Both the position numbers and the translations under genes were made by a program. The notes beneath the pieces are model-generated. The model was not told the DNA's origin. It saw only the letters and a list, made by a program, of their open reading frames with translations, and made no database searches. Positions 7,602-12,984 of a stretch of 13,733 bases of DNA are shown in pieces (the first letter of the stretch is position 1; every line of letters starts with the position of its first letter). Source of the DNA: an uncultured Spirochaetia bacterium. Its GTDB lineage: Bacteria > Spirochaetota > UBA4802 > JAGODF01. The stretch spans positions 1-13,733 of the forward strand of contig CALCJG010000030.1 in assembly GCA_937967705.1 (NCBI GenBank), in the 5' to 3' direction.

Positions 7602-8159
7602 GATAAATTTGATTCTAAAAGGTTCAGAATCAACGAGCAGATAACATCTGATAGCGTTCGGCTCGTTGGTGAGGAAGGGGGACCTAAAGTGATATCCCTG
7701 AAGGAAGCCTTGGATATGGCCAGAGAGCGGACTCTAGATCTGGTTGAAATATCTCCCAATCAGGAACCCCCGGTTGTAAAACTTGTGGACTACAGCAAAT
7801 TCAGGTTTGAGCAGATAAAGAAGGCCAAAGAGGCAAAGAAGAAGCAGAAGATTGTCCATGTAAAGGAGATCAAGTTAAGGCCTTCCATCGACAATCATGA
7901 TTATCAGCACAAGGTTAACCATGCCAAGGAATTTCTGGAGGGTGGTGATAAGGTAAAATTTACCATGATGTTCCGGGGCCGCGAGATTGTTCATACAGAA
8001 TTGGGTTTCAAGGTTATGAACAGCATTCAAGAGGACTTGGGCAGCATGGCTCAGATTGAAAAGAGACCCTCCATGGAGGGAAAGAATATTACAATGGTTT
8101 TAGCTCCACTGCCGGTGGGCAGTAGTAAGCCGAAGCCGAAAAGCGATAAAGGTAATTGA
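7596..8159 (+). CDS. infC: Translation initiation factor IF-3
   Basis: Binds the 30S subunit, prevents premature 50S joining and checks the start codon and initiator tRNA. 187 residues, a normal length. Seen: N-terminal domain with RFRINEQI (10-17) and LDMARERTLDLVEISP; the conserved PPVVKLVDYSKFRFEQ block (58-73); a lysine-rich linker KKAKEAKKKQK; then the C-terminal domain starting VKEIKLRPSIDNHDYQ, with KVKFTMMFRGREIVH and the terminal MEGKNITMVLAP. The first possible codon is GTG at 7596, but ATA at 7599 is better placed relative to the ribosome-binding site (proteins would differ by one residue). It heads the standard infC-rpmI-rplT order; thrS, often upstream, is absent. The last ~12 residues are a Lys/Pro-rich tail. 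Confidence 0.97.
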   Translation: MIDKFDSKRFRINEQITSDSVRLVGEEGGPKVISLKEALDMARERTLDLVEISPNQEPPVVKLVDYSKFRFEQIKKAKEAKKKQKIVHVKEIKLRPSIDNHDYQHKVNHAKEFLEGGDKVKFTMMFRGREIVHTELGFKVMNSIQEDLGSMAQIEKRPSMEGKNITMVLAPLPVGSSKPKPKSDKGN

Positions 8160-8168
8160 GAGGGTAAA

Positions 8169-8369
8169 ATGCCGAAATTAAAAACCAATAGCGGTGCCAA
8201 GAAAAGGTTTAAGATAACCAAAAACGGAAAAGTGCTTAAAGCCAATGGTTTTAAGAGTCACTTGTTGGAGTGCAAGTCATCCAAGAGGAAAAGAAAGCTC
8301 AGGAAGACCGTAGTCGCATCGGAGTCCGAGGTAAACAAGATTAAAAGGATGTTGCCCTACGCGGGGTAA
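8169..8369 (+). CDS. rpmI: 50S ribosomal protein L35
   Basis: Small basic protein of the large ribosomal subunit, 66 residues as usual for the family. Seen: the N-terminal MPKLKTNSGAKKRFKITKNG signature, a central HLLECKSSKRKRKLRK segment and the C-terminal KRMLPYA ending. The ATG at 8169 follows GAGAGGG at a normal distance. It lies 9 nt after infC and 42 nt before rplT, within the conserved infC-rpmI-rplT operon, in which L20 commonly represses its own operon at the translational level; no matching leader structure was identified by eye here. Confidence 0.98.
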   Translation: MPKLKTNSGAKKRFKITKNGKVLKANGFKSHLLECKSSKRKRKLRKTVVASESEVNKIKRMLPYAG

Positions 8370-8411
8370 TCAAAGGTAATTTATTAATAATACGCAGTAA
8401 GAGGTTAGGAT

Positions 8412-8768
8412 ATGCCAAGAGCAACAACAGGAAAAGTACATCATAAAAGAAGAGAAAAAATTCTCAAGGATGTCAAGGGCTTCCGGGGTGCCCGTAAGAA
8501 TCTTTTCAGAACCGCAAAGGATGCCCGCAGGAGGGCCCTGGAGAACTCCTTTGCACACCGGAGAAAGAAGAAAGGGGATTTCAGGACCCTGTGGATCATG
8601 CGGATCAATGCCGCCGCCAGGATGTGCGGAATCTCCTACAGCAGGTTGATAGCAGGTCTCAACGCATCAAGTATTACCATCAATAGGAAAATGCTTTCGG
8701 AGATCGCTGTTACCGACATGGGTGCCTTCAAGAAAATTGTCGAAATGGTCAAGGAAAAAGCTGCCTGA
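8412..8768 (+). CDS. rplT: 50S ribosomal protein L20
   Basis: RNA-binding protein needed early in 50S assembly and, in several bacteria, the repressor of its own operon. 118 residues, the standard length. Seen: the basic N-terminal extension that threads into rRNA, with KVHHKRREKILKDVKGFRGARKNLFRTAK (split here as residues 8-25 and onward), then FAHRRKKKGDFRTLWIMRINAAAR and SYSRLIAGL in the globular domain. The ATG at 8412 has TAAGAGG about 8 nt upstream. Its stop codon lies inside the -35 box of a strong promoter-like sequence for the next gene, and the likely operon terminator begins 61 nt after the stop. pheS/pheT, which often follow rplT, are not present. Confidence 0.98.
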   Translation: MPRATTGKVHHKRREKILKDVKGFRGARKNLFRTAKDARRRALENSFAHRRKKKGDFRTLWIMRINAAARMCGISYSRLIAGLNASSITINRKMLSEIAVTDMGAFKKIVEMVKEKAA

Positions 8769-8793
8769 CACCTTTCCGAGTTTTCTCTACAAT
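8765..8793 (+). promoter_or_regulatory. Strong predicted sigma-70 promoter overlapping the rplT stop codon
   Basis: CTGACA (8765-8770, 5 of 6) contains the rplT TGA stop. It is followed by a 17-nt spacer and TACAAT (8788-8793, 5 of 6). The predicted start is near 8800, about 24 nt before the beta-barrel ATG and about 30 nt before the terminator hairpin. Confidence 0.6.
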
Positions 8794-8823
8794 AGAGTGA
8801 GATTGTTTCCATTGGGTAACTGC

Positions 8824-9723
8824 ATGAGAAAAATGAGCGCCTGCTTTATGGCGCTCATTTTTTTCGTTCTCTTCCCCGCCAGCCTATATCCCTCCCTTCC
8901 TCTGACCGAGACTGTAAGCACTCTTCCAGAAGGCGACGTGGAACTATTGCTTTCCGGTCAGATCATTGAACTGGATCGGACCTGTCGAAGGGAAAACCTC
9001 GGATTGGGTTTGGGTATTTTACCCAGTTTTTCCCTCTGGTATACCTTCCAGTATCTGCATGAAGGTCTTCAGTCCGGCGACCACGATCTGGGGGATTCCT
9101 TTCTGAGATTATGGTTCTATGTTGGCGATTTCTGGGGGGATAGGGGGCATGTAGGTTTATCATTTACTTTTCGCATTCCAACGGGCAGCAGCGCCTATGA
9201 TAATCCCAAATGGAGAAATCTCGCTTTTGGTAATGATGAATTTAAACTGGGAGCCGTCATGAAGTTTGATTTGAATCCGGTTTACCTGCATACGAACCTC
9301 TTCTACGTGATGCGGGAATCTTCCGGCGAAGATTTTTATAACGGCTTTTATTTGAATCCCATGCGTAAAAAGACTTACCAGAAGGGGTTGGGATTTAACC
9401 CCGCTTCTTCTGAGACCTTCTTAAGTAAGGATCGGCTCAAGAACGACCATGCCGTCTTTGCCCTCGGGATCAATACGGACTATTATTACCCGTTTGTCCC
9501 GTACCTGGAGCTGTATGCTTCCCACCGGGTGTATAGGAGAATGGATGAAAATGATCATTTACCCATTGAGGGGGCTGGTGTAAATCCGGTTCTACTCGGT
9601 TGCGGTTGCCGTTATTTCTTTACCCAAAACAATTACGGAGAAATTTACGGTATTTATAATCCCGTACAGGACAAGGATTACGTGGGGAGTATAATTGGCC
9701 TGGGGGCGGGTTTTCAATTTTAA
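8824..9723 (+). CDS. Predicted outer-membrane beta-barrel protein, function unknown
   Basis: 299 residues with a Sec-type signal peptide: charged MRKM, then a hydrophobic stretch ACFMALIFFVLFPASLY, cleavage probable around residues 19-24. The mature part is rich in aromatic and glycine residues with alternating strands (for example LGLGLGILPSFSLWYTFQYL, GHVGLSFTFRIPTG, YYPFVPYLELYASH) and ends GAGFQF. A terminal Phe is the usual signal for barrel insertion by BamA. I do not recognise a specific family; a transporter-like or lipid-binding barrel are both possible. The ATG at 8824 is chosen because it alone gives a complete signal peptide; an earlier in-frame ATG (8722) lies inside rplT in another frame. 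No good ribosome-binding site is visible, and a strong terminator hairpin begins 5 nt after the A of the start codon, so expression may be low or conditional. Confidence 0.75.
   Translation: MRKMSACFMALIFFVLFPASLYPSLPLTETVSTLPEGDVELLLSGQIIELDRTCRRENLGLGLGILPSFSLWYTFQYLHEGLQSGDHDLGDSFLRLWFYVGDFWGDRGHVGLSFTFRIPTGSSAYDNPKWRNLAFGNDEFKLGAVMKFDLNPVYLHTNLFYVMRESSGEDFYNGFYLNPMRKKTYQKGLGFNPASSETFLSKDRLKNDHAVFALGINTDYYYPFVPYLELYASHRVYRRMDENDHLPIEGAGVNPVLLGCGCRYFFTQNNYGEIYGIYNPVQDKDYVGSIIGLGAGFQF
8829..8864 (+). terminator. Strong intrinsic terminator inside the beta-barrel signal-peptide codons
   Basis: ATGAGCGCC (8833-8841) pairs perfectly with GGCGCTCAT (8850-8858) around the loop TGCTTTAT. Flanking A/T pairs extend the stem to 13 bp, and seven T in a row (8858-8864) form the tail. 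The mirrored A-run upstream means it could act on either strand. It is the obvious end of infC-rpmI-rplT, yet it overlaps the start of the next coding region. Confidence 0.85.
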
Positions 9724-9732
9724 TAAAAAGAC

Positions 9733-9761
9733 TTGATTTAATTGCTTTGCTTTGGTATAAA
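9733..9761 (+). promoter_or_regulatory. Predicted sigma-70 promoter of the coiled-coil/zapA pair
   Basis: TTGATT (9733-9738, 4 of 6), a 17-nt spacer and TATAAA (9756-9761, 5 of 6). Transcription would start near 9768, leaving a leader of about 88 nt. The box lies just after the beta-barrel stop codon; no terminator separates the two genes. Confidence 0.55.
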
Positions 9762-9855
9762 TGAAACAGAGGGAATTGCTCCAGTCGACGGTATTTTATT
9801 CAATACTTTGAGTAATAAGCCGAAAATTAATGCAGGTATATTCCGGAGGTAATCT

Positions 9856-10659
9856 ATGATCACAATGCAGCAATTAGAGGAGCTTGAAGGCAGGATCATT
9901 AAGGCACTGCAGCTGATAAGTGACCTGAGGGCTGAAAACTCCAAACTTGAATCGGATAACGAATCCCTCAAGACGGAAGCGGAAGAGGCCAGATTGAGCC
10001 TTGAGGAAAAAGAGCAGGAAATCCAGAGAATAAAAAAGGAGTTGGAGGAATCCACCCGTGAGCTCTCGAGCCTGAAAGAGAAAGAAGAAGTCCTGGAGAA
10101 GAAGATCCTTAATCTCCTCGGGAAACTGGATATACTTCAGATTGGTGCTACTGCCGCTGCAGTAATATCAAAAACCGAGACTAAAGAGGAGCAGGCTCCC
10201 ATCGCACCAAAATCCACCATGGCTTCGACCGGAATTGCGGCCGCTGCAGAAGCTCCCAAGACCCAGATCAAGGATGAGGATGATTTATTCGAGGAAGAAG
10301 ATATTATCATCGAAACCGTGGATAAGGAAACGGATAAGGAAAAACCCTCCGTAGAGTCAGCCGGTGATGATGACGATATCATTATCATTGACGATGAAGT
10401 GGATATGGATGACGACGTTGTTATCGAAAAGGTAGAAGCGAAGGAAGACGACGAGGATATTATCCTTCTTGATGACGAGGAAGACGAAATCATTATTGAT
10501 GATATGGATGATGAAACCATAATTATCGATGAAACGGAGGAAGGAACGGCAACATCCAAAAAGTCCCCCCAGGCCCCTGCTTCCGACAAAAAAGAAGTAA
10601 AGAAAACCTCCTTCGACGATGATGAGGAGTTCCTAATCATTGAGGAGGACAAGAAATAG
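9856..10659 (+). CDS. Coiled-coil protein with acidic-isoleucine repeats, ZapB-like N-terminus
   Basis: 267 residues, no signal peptide or membrane segment, so cytoplasmic. Residues 1-95 are a continuous coiled coil (LEELEGRIIKALQLISDLRAEN, then heptads of Leu/Ile with Glu/Lys). Residues 97-138 are an Ala/Pro-rich linker. Residues 139-229 and 254-267 are strongly acidic and contain seven runs of three or four Ile/Val/Leu flanked by Asp/Glu, such as EEEDIIIE, DDDDIIIIDDE, DEDIILLDDEED and EEFLIIEED. The first third resembles ZapB/septum coiled-coil proteins, and zapA follows 47 nt downstream, so a role at the FtsZ ring is likely but inferred. The acidic tail is not part of known ZapB. Start: ATG 9856 with GGAGG 8 nt upstream; ATG 9865 (M4) is a less well placed alternative. 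Predicted pI is very low. Confidence 0.8.
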   Translation: MITMQQLEELEGRIIKALQLISDLRAENSKLESDNESLKTEAEEARLSLEEKEQEIQRIKKELEESTRELSSLKEKEEVLEKKILNLLGKLDILQIGATAAAVISKTETKEEQAPIAPKSTMASTGIAAAAEAPKTQIKDEDDLFEEEDIIIETVDKETDKEKPSVESAGDDDDIIIIDDEVDMDDDVVIEKVEAKEDDEDIILLDDEEDEIIIDDMDDETIIIDETEEGTATSKKSPQAPASDKKEVKKTSFDDDEEFLIIEEDKK

Positions 10660-10706
10660 GGATGGCACCCCGTTTTCCTTTGTGCAGTTGAGGGGAGGTA
10701 GATCCG

Positions 10707-11024
10707 ATGGCAGAGAAAAGAGTGAGAGTGACTATTTTTGGAAATCAGTATCACATTCAGGGTGATGCCGACCCTGAGTACATCCTCCATCTGGCGGATT
10801 ACGTCAATGAAAGGATGGAGGAGGTATGCCATAATATTTCCAGTGGGAATACGGCGCAGATAGCCATCCTTGCGGCGTTGAATATAGCGGATGAATATTT
10901 TCAGTTGAAGGAAAAGAAAGCCTATGCCTCCAGTGAGCTGGAGAGAAAGGCGGAAAACCTGATTTCCCTCCTGGATGACGGCATTATCGGTGATGTTTTT
11001 TCGCGCCTGGAAATGAATCGTTGA
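10707..11024 (+). CDS. zapA: Cell division protein ZapA
   Basis: Small cytoplasmic protein that cross-links FtsZ protofilaments and stabilises the division ring. 105 residues, typical. Seen: the N-terminal beta hairpin KRVRVTIFGNQYHIQGD (4-20); the family pattern EYILHLADYVNERMEEV (24-40); AQIAILAALNIADEYFQLKEK (50-70); then a C-terminal helix for coiled-coil tetramerisation. The ATG at 10707 has GGGGAGGT about 8 nt upstream. It lies 47 nt after the coiled-coil gene and probably shares its message. It converges with the activase gene across 100 nt. The usual partners downstream of zapA in many bacteria (6S RNA, rny) are not seen here. Confidence 0.92.
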   Translation: MAEKRVRVTIFGNQYHIQGDADPEYILHLADYVNERMEEVCHNISSGNTAQIAILAALNIADEYFQLKEKKAYASSELERKAENLISLLDDGIIGDVFSRLEMNR

Positions 11025-11027
11025 AGG

Positions 11028-11048
11028 AAACAACCCTATCGTTGTTTT
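11028..11048 (+). terminator. Weak hairpin after zapA, possible terminator
   Basis: AAACAAC (11028-11034) pairs with GTTGTTT (11041-11047) around CCTATC, followed by only TTAT. The low GC of the stem and the short T-tail make termination doubtful. It begins 4 nt after the zapA stop codon. No better terminator is visible between zapA and the convergent activase gene. Confidence 0.3.
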
Positions 11049-11124
11049 ATCACCCCGGATGTGAGGCCTTCGCATTGGTTAATGTCGACTTGTAGCCGTA
11101 TCCCTCCCTGACTGAATGAAGTCT

Positions 11125-12027
11125 TCAATCCTTGTAATGCTCGTAACAGCGCCCGCAGCTCAGGCAGTCGGTGTTGCCGCAGGTGGTGGTGTTTACGGGC
11201 ATGGAATTCTTTACATGAGGTAATGGCCGCATCGCCGTGTATGTATCCCTGTGTCCGTAGTATGCCTGCCGGGCCAACAGGGCGGCTCCGTAAGCCGCCA
11301 TCACCCTGTTGAAAGGGGGGATGTGAATGGGCTGCTTCAGTATACGGTTGAAGGTCTCCCTGACAGGAAGGATCTGTGATACTCCTCCACAGAAATATAT
11401 GGGCGATTTGAGAACCATGCCAGGGGTAAGATCATTGAGATAGTTCTCGCAGACCGCTTCCATGAGCCCGGCGACGATCTGAGGTATCGTATAGCCCTTT
11501 TGCTGGAGATTTATCATTTCCGTCTCTACAAACACCGTGCAGCGTCCTGTGAACTTGGCTCGCTGTGCGTAGGGGGCCGTCATTTCGGCAAAATGGTCAA
11601 TAGGTATGTTGAGTCGGCGGGCCTGCTGTTCCAGGAAGGATCCCGTTCCTGCCGCACAGACTGAATTGAGGCGAAAGTCCAGCGTTCCATCCCCCCCCAG
11701 GGTGATCAGTTTTGAGTCCTGTCCGCCGATTTCTATTATCGTTCGCACATCAGTGTGAAGGGATCGCATGGCCATCCACGTGGCGGTTATTTCGTTTTTT
11801 ATGACATCCGCAGCGAGAATGCGGCCGGTCATCCTGCGTCCAGAACCTGTGGTGCAAAGGGTGTAATAATCCCCCCATCCCCCCTCTTTGACTCTTTCCA
11901 GCATGGTTTTCAGAGCCTCTATGGGATTTCCCCGATTGAGGAGGTATTCGGTGAAAAGGGCCTTGCCATCCCTGTCTATTATTACGGTTTTTGTGCTGAT
12001 GGATCCCGTGTCTATACCTATAAACAT
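11125..12027 (-). CDS. BadF/BadG/HgdC-family ATPase (2-hydroxyacyl-CoA dehydratase activase-like) with Cys-cluster tail
   Basis: Members are homodimeric ASKHA-fold ATPases that hold one [4Fe-4S] cluster between subunits and pump an electron into a partner dehydratase or benzoyl-CoA reductase; oxygen-sensitive and cytoplasmic. 300 residues. Seen: GIDTGSISTK (4-13), TTGSGR (59-64), EIGGQDSK (99-106), NSVCAAGTGSFLEQQA (121-136), CTVFVETE (163-170), CGG (213-215) and AYGAALLA (245-252). C124 and C163 match the two bridging-cluster cysteines of the HgdC activator, with the same 39-residue spacing. The last ~20 residues add C283-x4-C288-x2-C291-x2-C294, not part of the minimal activator, and resembling a second Fe-S or zinc site. 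No dehydratase subunit lies beside it, so its partner is unknown. The ATG at 12027 has no clear ribosome-binding site. Confidence 0.88.
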   Translation of the reverse strand: MFIGIDTGSISTKTVIIDRDGKALFTEYLLNRGNPIEALKTMLERVKEGGWGDYYTLCTTGSGRRMTGRILAADVIKNEITATWMAMRSLHTDVRTIIEIGGQDSKLITLGGDGTLDFRLNSVCAAGTGSFLEQQARRLNIPIDHFAEMTAPYAQRAKFTGRCTVFVETEMINLQQKGYTIPQIVAGLMEAVCENYLNDLTPGMVLKSPIYFCGGVSQILPVRETFNRILKQPIHIPPFNRVMAAYGAALLARQAYYGHRDTYTAMRPLPHVKNSMPVNTTTCGNTDCLSCGRCYEHYKD

Positions 12028-12067
12028 TCTGTTTAACCAATTATTAATATGTTTTTTGTTATATTTT

Positions 12068-12096
12068 TTGATACAATACTATAAAATCCTTGTCAA
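12068..12096 (-). promoter_or_regulatory. Predicted sigma-70 promoter of the activase gene
   Basis: On the minus strand a perfect TTGACA (12096-12091), a 17-nt spacer, then TATCAA (12073-12068, 4 of 6). The start would fall near 12061, about 33 nt before the ATG at 12027. Confidence 0.55.
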
Positions 12097-12274
12097 TCCG
12101 GTGATATCAGCAAAAGATCCTAGAATTATTAAGGTATTAGATCGTTGAGGCATGTCCTTTAAATCCGTTATAAGATGGGAAAACAAGTTATTTTTACACT
12201 TGGAGTGATATCTTAAGAGTAATGACATACGGTATTAACCGGCAAGAATAGACCAGGTTATTGTTAAAAAATGC

Positions 12275-12303
12275 TTGAAAATGCGCAAGTAGTGATTTAG
12301 ATT
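12275..12303 (+). promoter_or_regulatory. Predicted sigma-70 promoter of cheW-cheA
   Basis: TTGAAA (12275-12280, 5 of 6), a 17-nt spacer, then TAGATT (12298-12303, 4 of 6). The start would be near 12310, giving a leader of about 55 nt before cheW. A housekeeping-type promoter rather than a flagellar sigma factor is suggested. Confidence 0.5.
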
Positions 12304-12365
12304 CCTTTGGGGTATTAGTTTAAATCGTCGCAGTGAGCATGATTATAAGCGGGGCAGGGTAGTCT

Positions 12366-12905
12366 ATGGATATCAAGGAATTGATTAAACTGAAAAGGGC
12401 CAGCATCAATGCCGAAGAGATGACTCTTCAGGAGGACGCCCGACGCCGAGACGAAGAAAATGTCATGGAAGGGGAGATTATTCAGTTCGTCAGTTTTCTC
12501 CTCGATGAGGTCGAATATGGGATCAATATCCTTGCAGTTCATGAAATACTCCGTATGCCGGATATTACCCGCCTGCCCAATACGCCTCCCTTTATTAAAG
12601 GGGTGATCAATTTGCGGGGTAATGTCGTCCCCGTCGTTGATATCCGGGAAAGGTTCGGATTTCCCAAGGCTAAAATAACAGACCTTACACGGGTGATCGT
12701 TATCGAGACAGCTGACAAACTCGTTGGTCTGCTGGTTGACAATGTATACCAGGTGGTAAGGTTGCATGAGACGAACATTGATCCACCAAGCGAACTGATC
12801 GAAGGGGTATCGGAAGAATTCATCTTGGGCATTGGGAGACTTCCGGACAGGCTGGTGGTTATTCTTAATCTCGACAATATGCTCTTTGAAGAAAGGGAGA
12901 AGTAG
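12366..12905 (+). CDS. cheW: Chemotaxis coupling protein CheW with N-terminal extension
   Basis: Cytoplasmic adaptor that links the kinase CheA to chemoreceptor tips. 179 residues; the CheW domain runs from about 37 to 176. Seen: EIIQFVSFLLDEVEYGINILAVHEILR (37-63), the family's first beta block; PNTPPFIKGVINLRGNVVPVVDIRERFG (71-98), the most conserved segment; then GLLVDNVYQVVRL (121-133) and ILGIGRLPDRLVVILNLDNML (153-173). Residues 1-36 are a charged helical extension absent from minimal CheW. The ATG at 12366 follows a weak purine-rich site (GCAGGG, 6 nt upstream). An internal ATG at 12465 would give a domain-only protein. cheA begins 79 nt downstream, so the two are very likely co-transcribed. 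Confidence 0.96.
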   Translation: MDIKELIKLKRASINAEEMTLQEDARRRDEENVMEGEIIQFVSFLLDEVEYGINILAVHEILRMPDITRLPNTPPFIKGVINLRGNVVPVVDIRERFGFPKAKITDLTRVIVIETADKLVGLLVDNVYQVVRLHETNIDPPSELIEGVSEEFILGIGRLPDRLVVILNLDNMLFEEREK

Positions 12906-12941
12906 TATCGGACCGCCGTTCCGTCAGCATATTCGGTTGCT

Positions 12942-12957
12942 CCGCAAAGCATTGCGG
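12942..12957 (+). other. Small hairpin between cheW and cheA
   Basis: CCGCAA (12942-12947) pairs with TTGCGG (12952-12957) around AGCA. No T-tail follows, so it is not an intrinsic terminator. It could affect mRNA stability or the relative amounts of CheW and CheA, or be chance. Confidence 0.3.
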
Positions 12958-12984
12958 GTGGCAGCTTAAACTTGGAGAATCCCC

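Larger units (their letters stand above)
12028..12365. other. AT-rich divergent intergenic region between the activase gene and cheW
   Basis: 338 nt without a convincing gene. It holds a predicted promoter for each flanking gene (listed separately). An 18-codon frame at 12152-12208 exists but has no support. I see no tRNA, riboswitch or long hairpin, and no sigma-28-type motility promoter before cheW. Confidence 0.6.

Noticed and set aside
8722..8823. N-terminal extension of the beta-barrel gene from ATG 8722
   Set aside because: This stretch lies in another frame within rplT and would bury the signal peptide; its residues have no membrane-protein character.
10660..10706. Terminator between the coiled-coil gene and zapA
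   Set aside because: Only a 3-4 bp stem (GGG/CCC) with a broken T-run; the 47-nt gap fits co-transcription better.
10137..11075. Long antisense frame (312 codons) opposite the acidic protein and zapA
   Set aside because: Its poly-Ser/Ile composition is the mirror of the Asp/Glu/Ile codons on the plus strand, it has no recognisable domain, and it overlaps two supported genes.
11025..11124. 6S RNA gene after zapA
   Set aside because: 6S RNA often follows zapA, but only 100 nt are available before the convergent activase gene and no long self-complementary 6S-like structure is seen.
12152..12208. 18-codon small frame before cheW
   Set aside because: Too short to judge by coding bias, weak ribosome-binding site, no known peptide resemblance.
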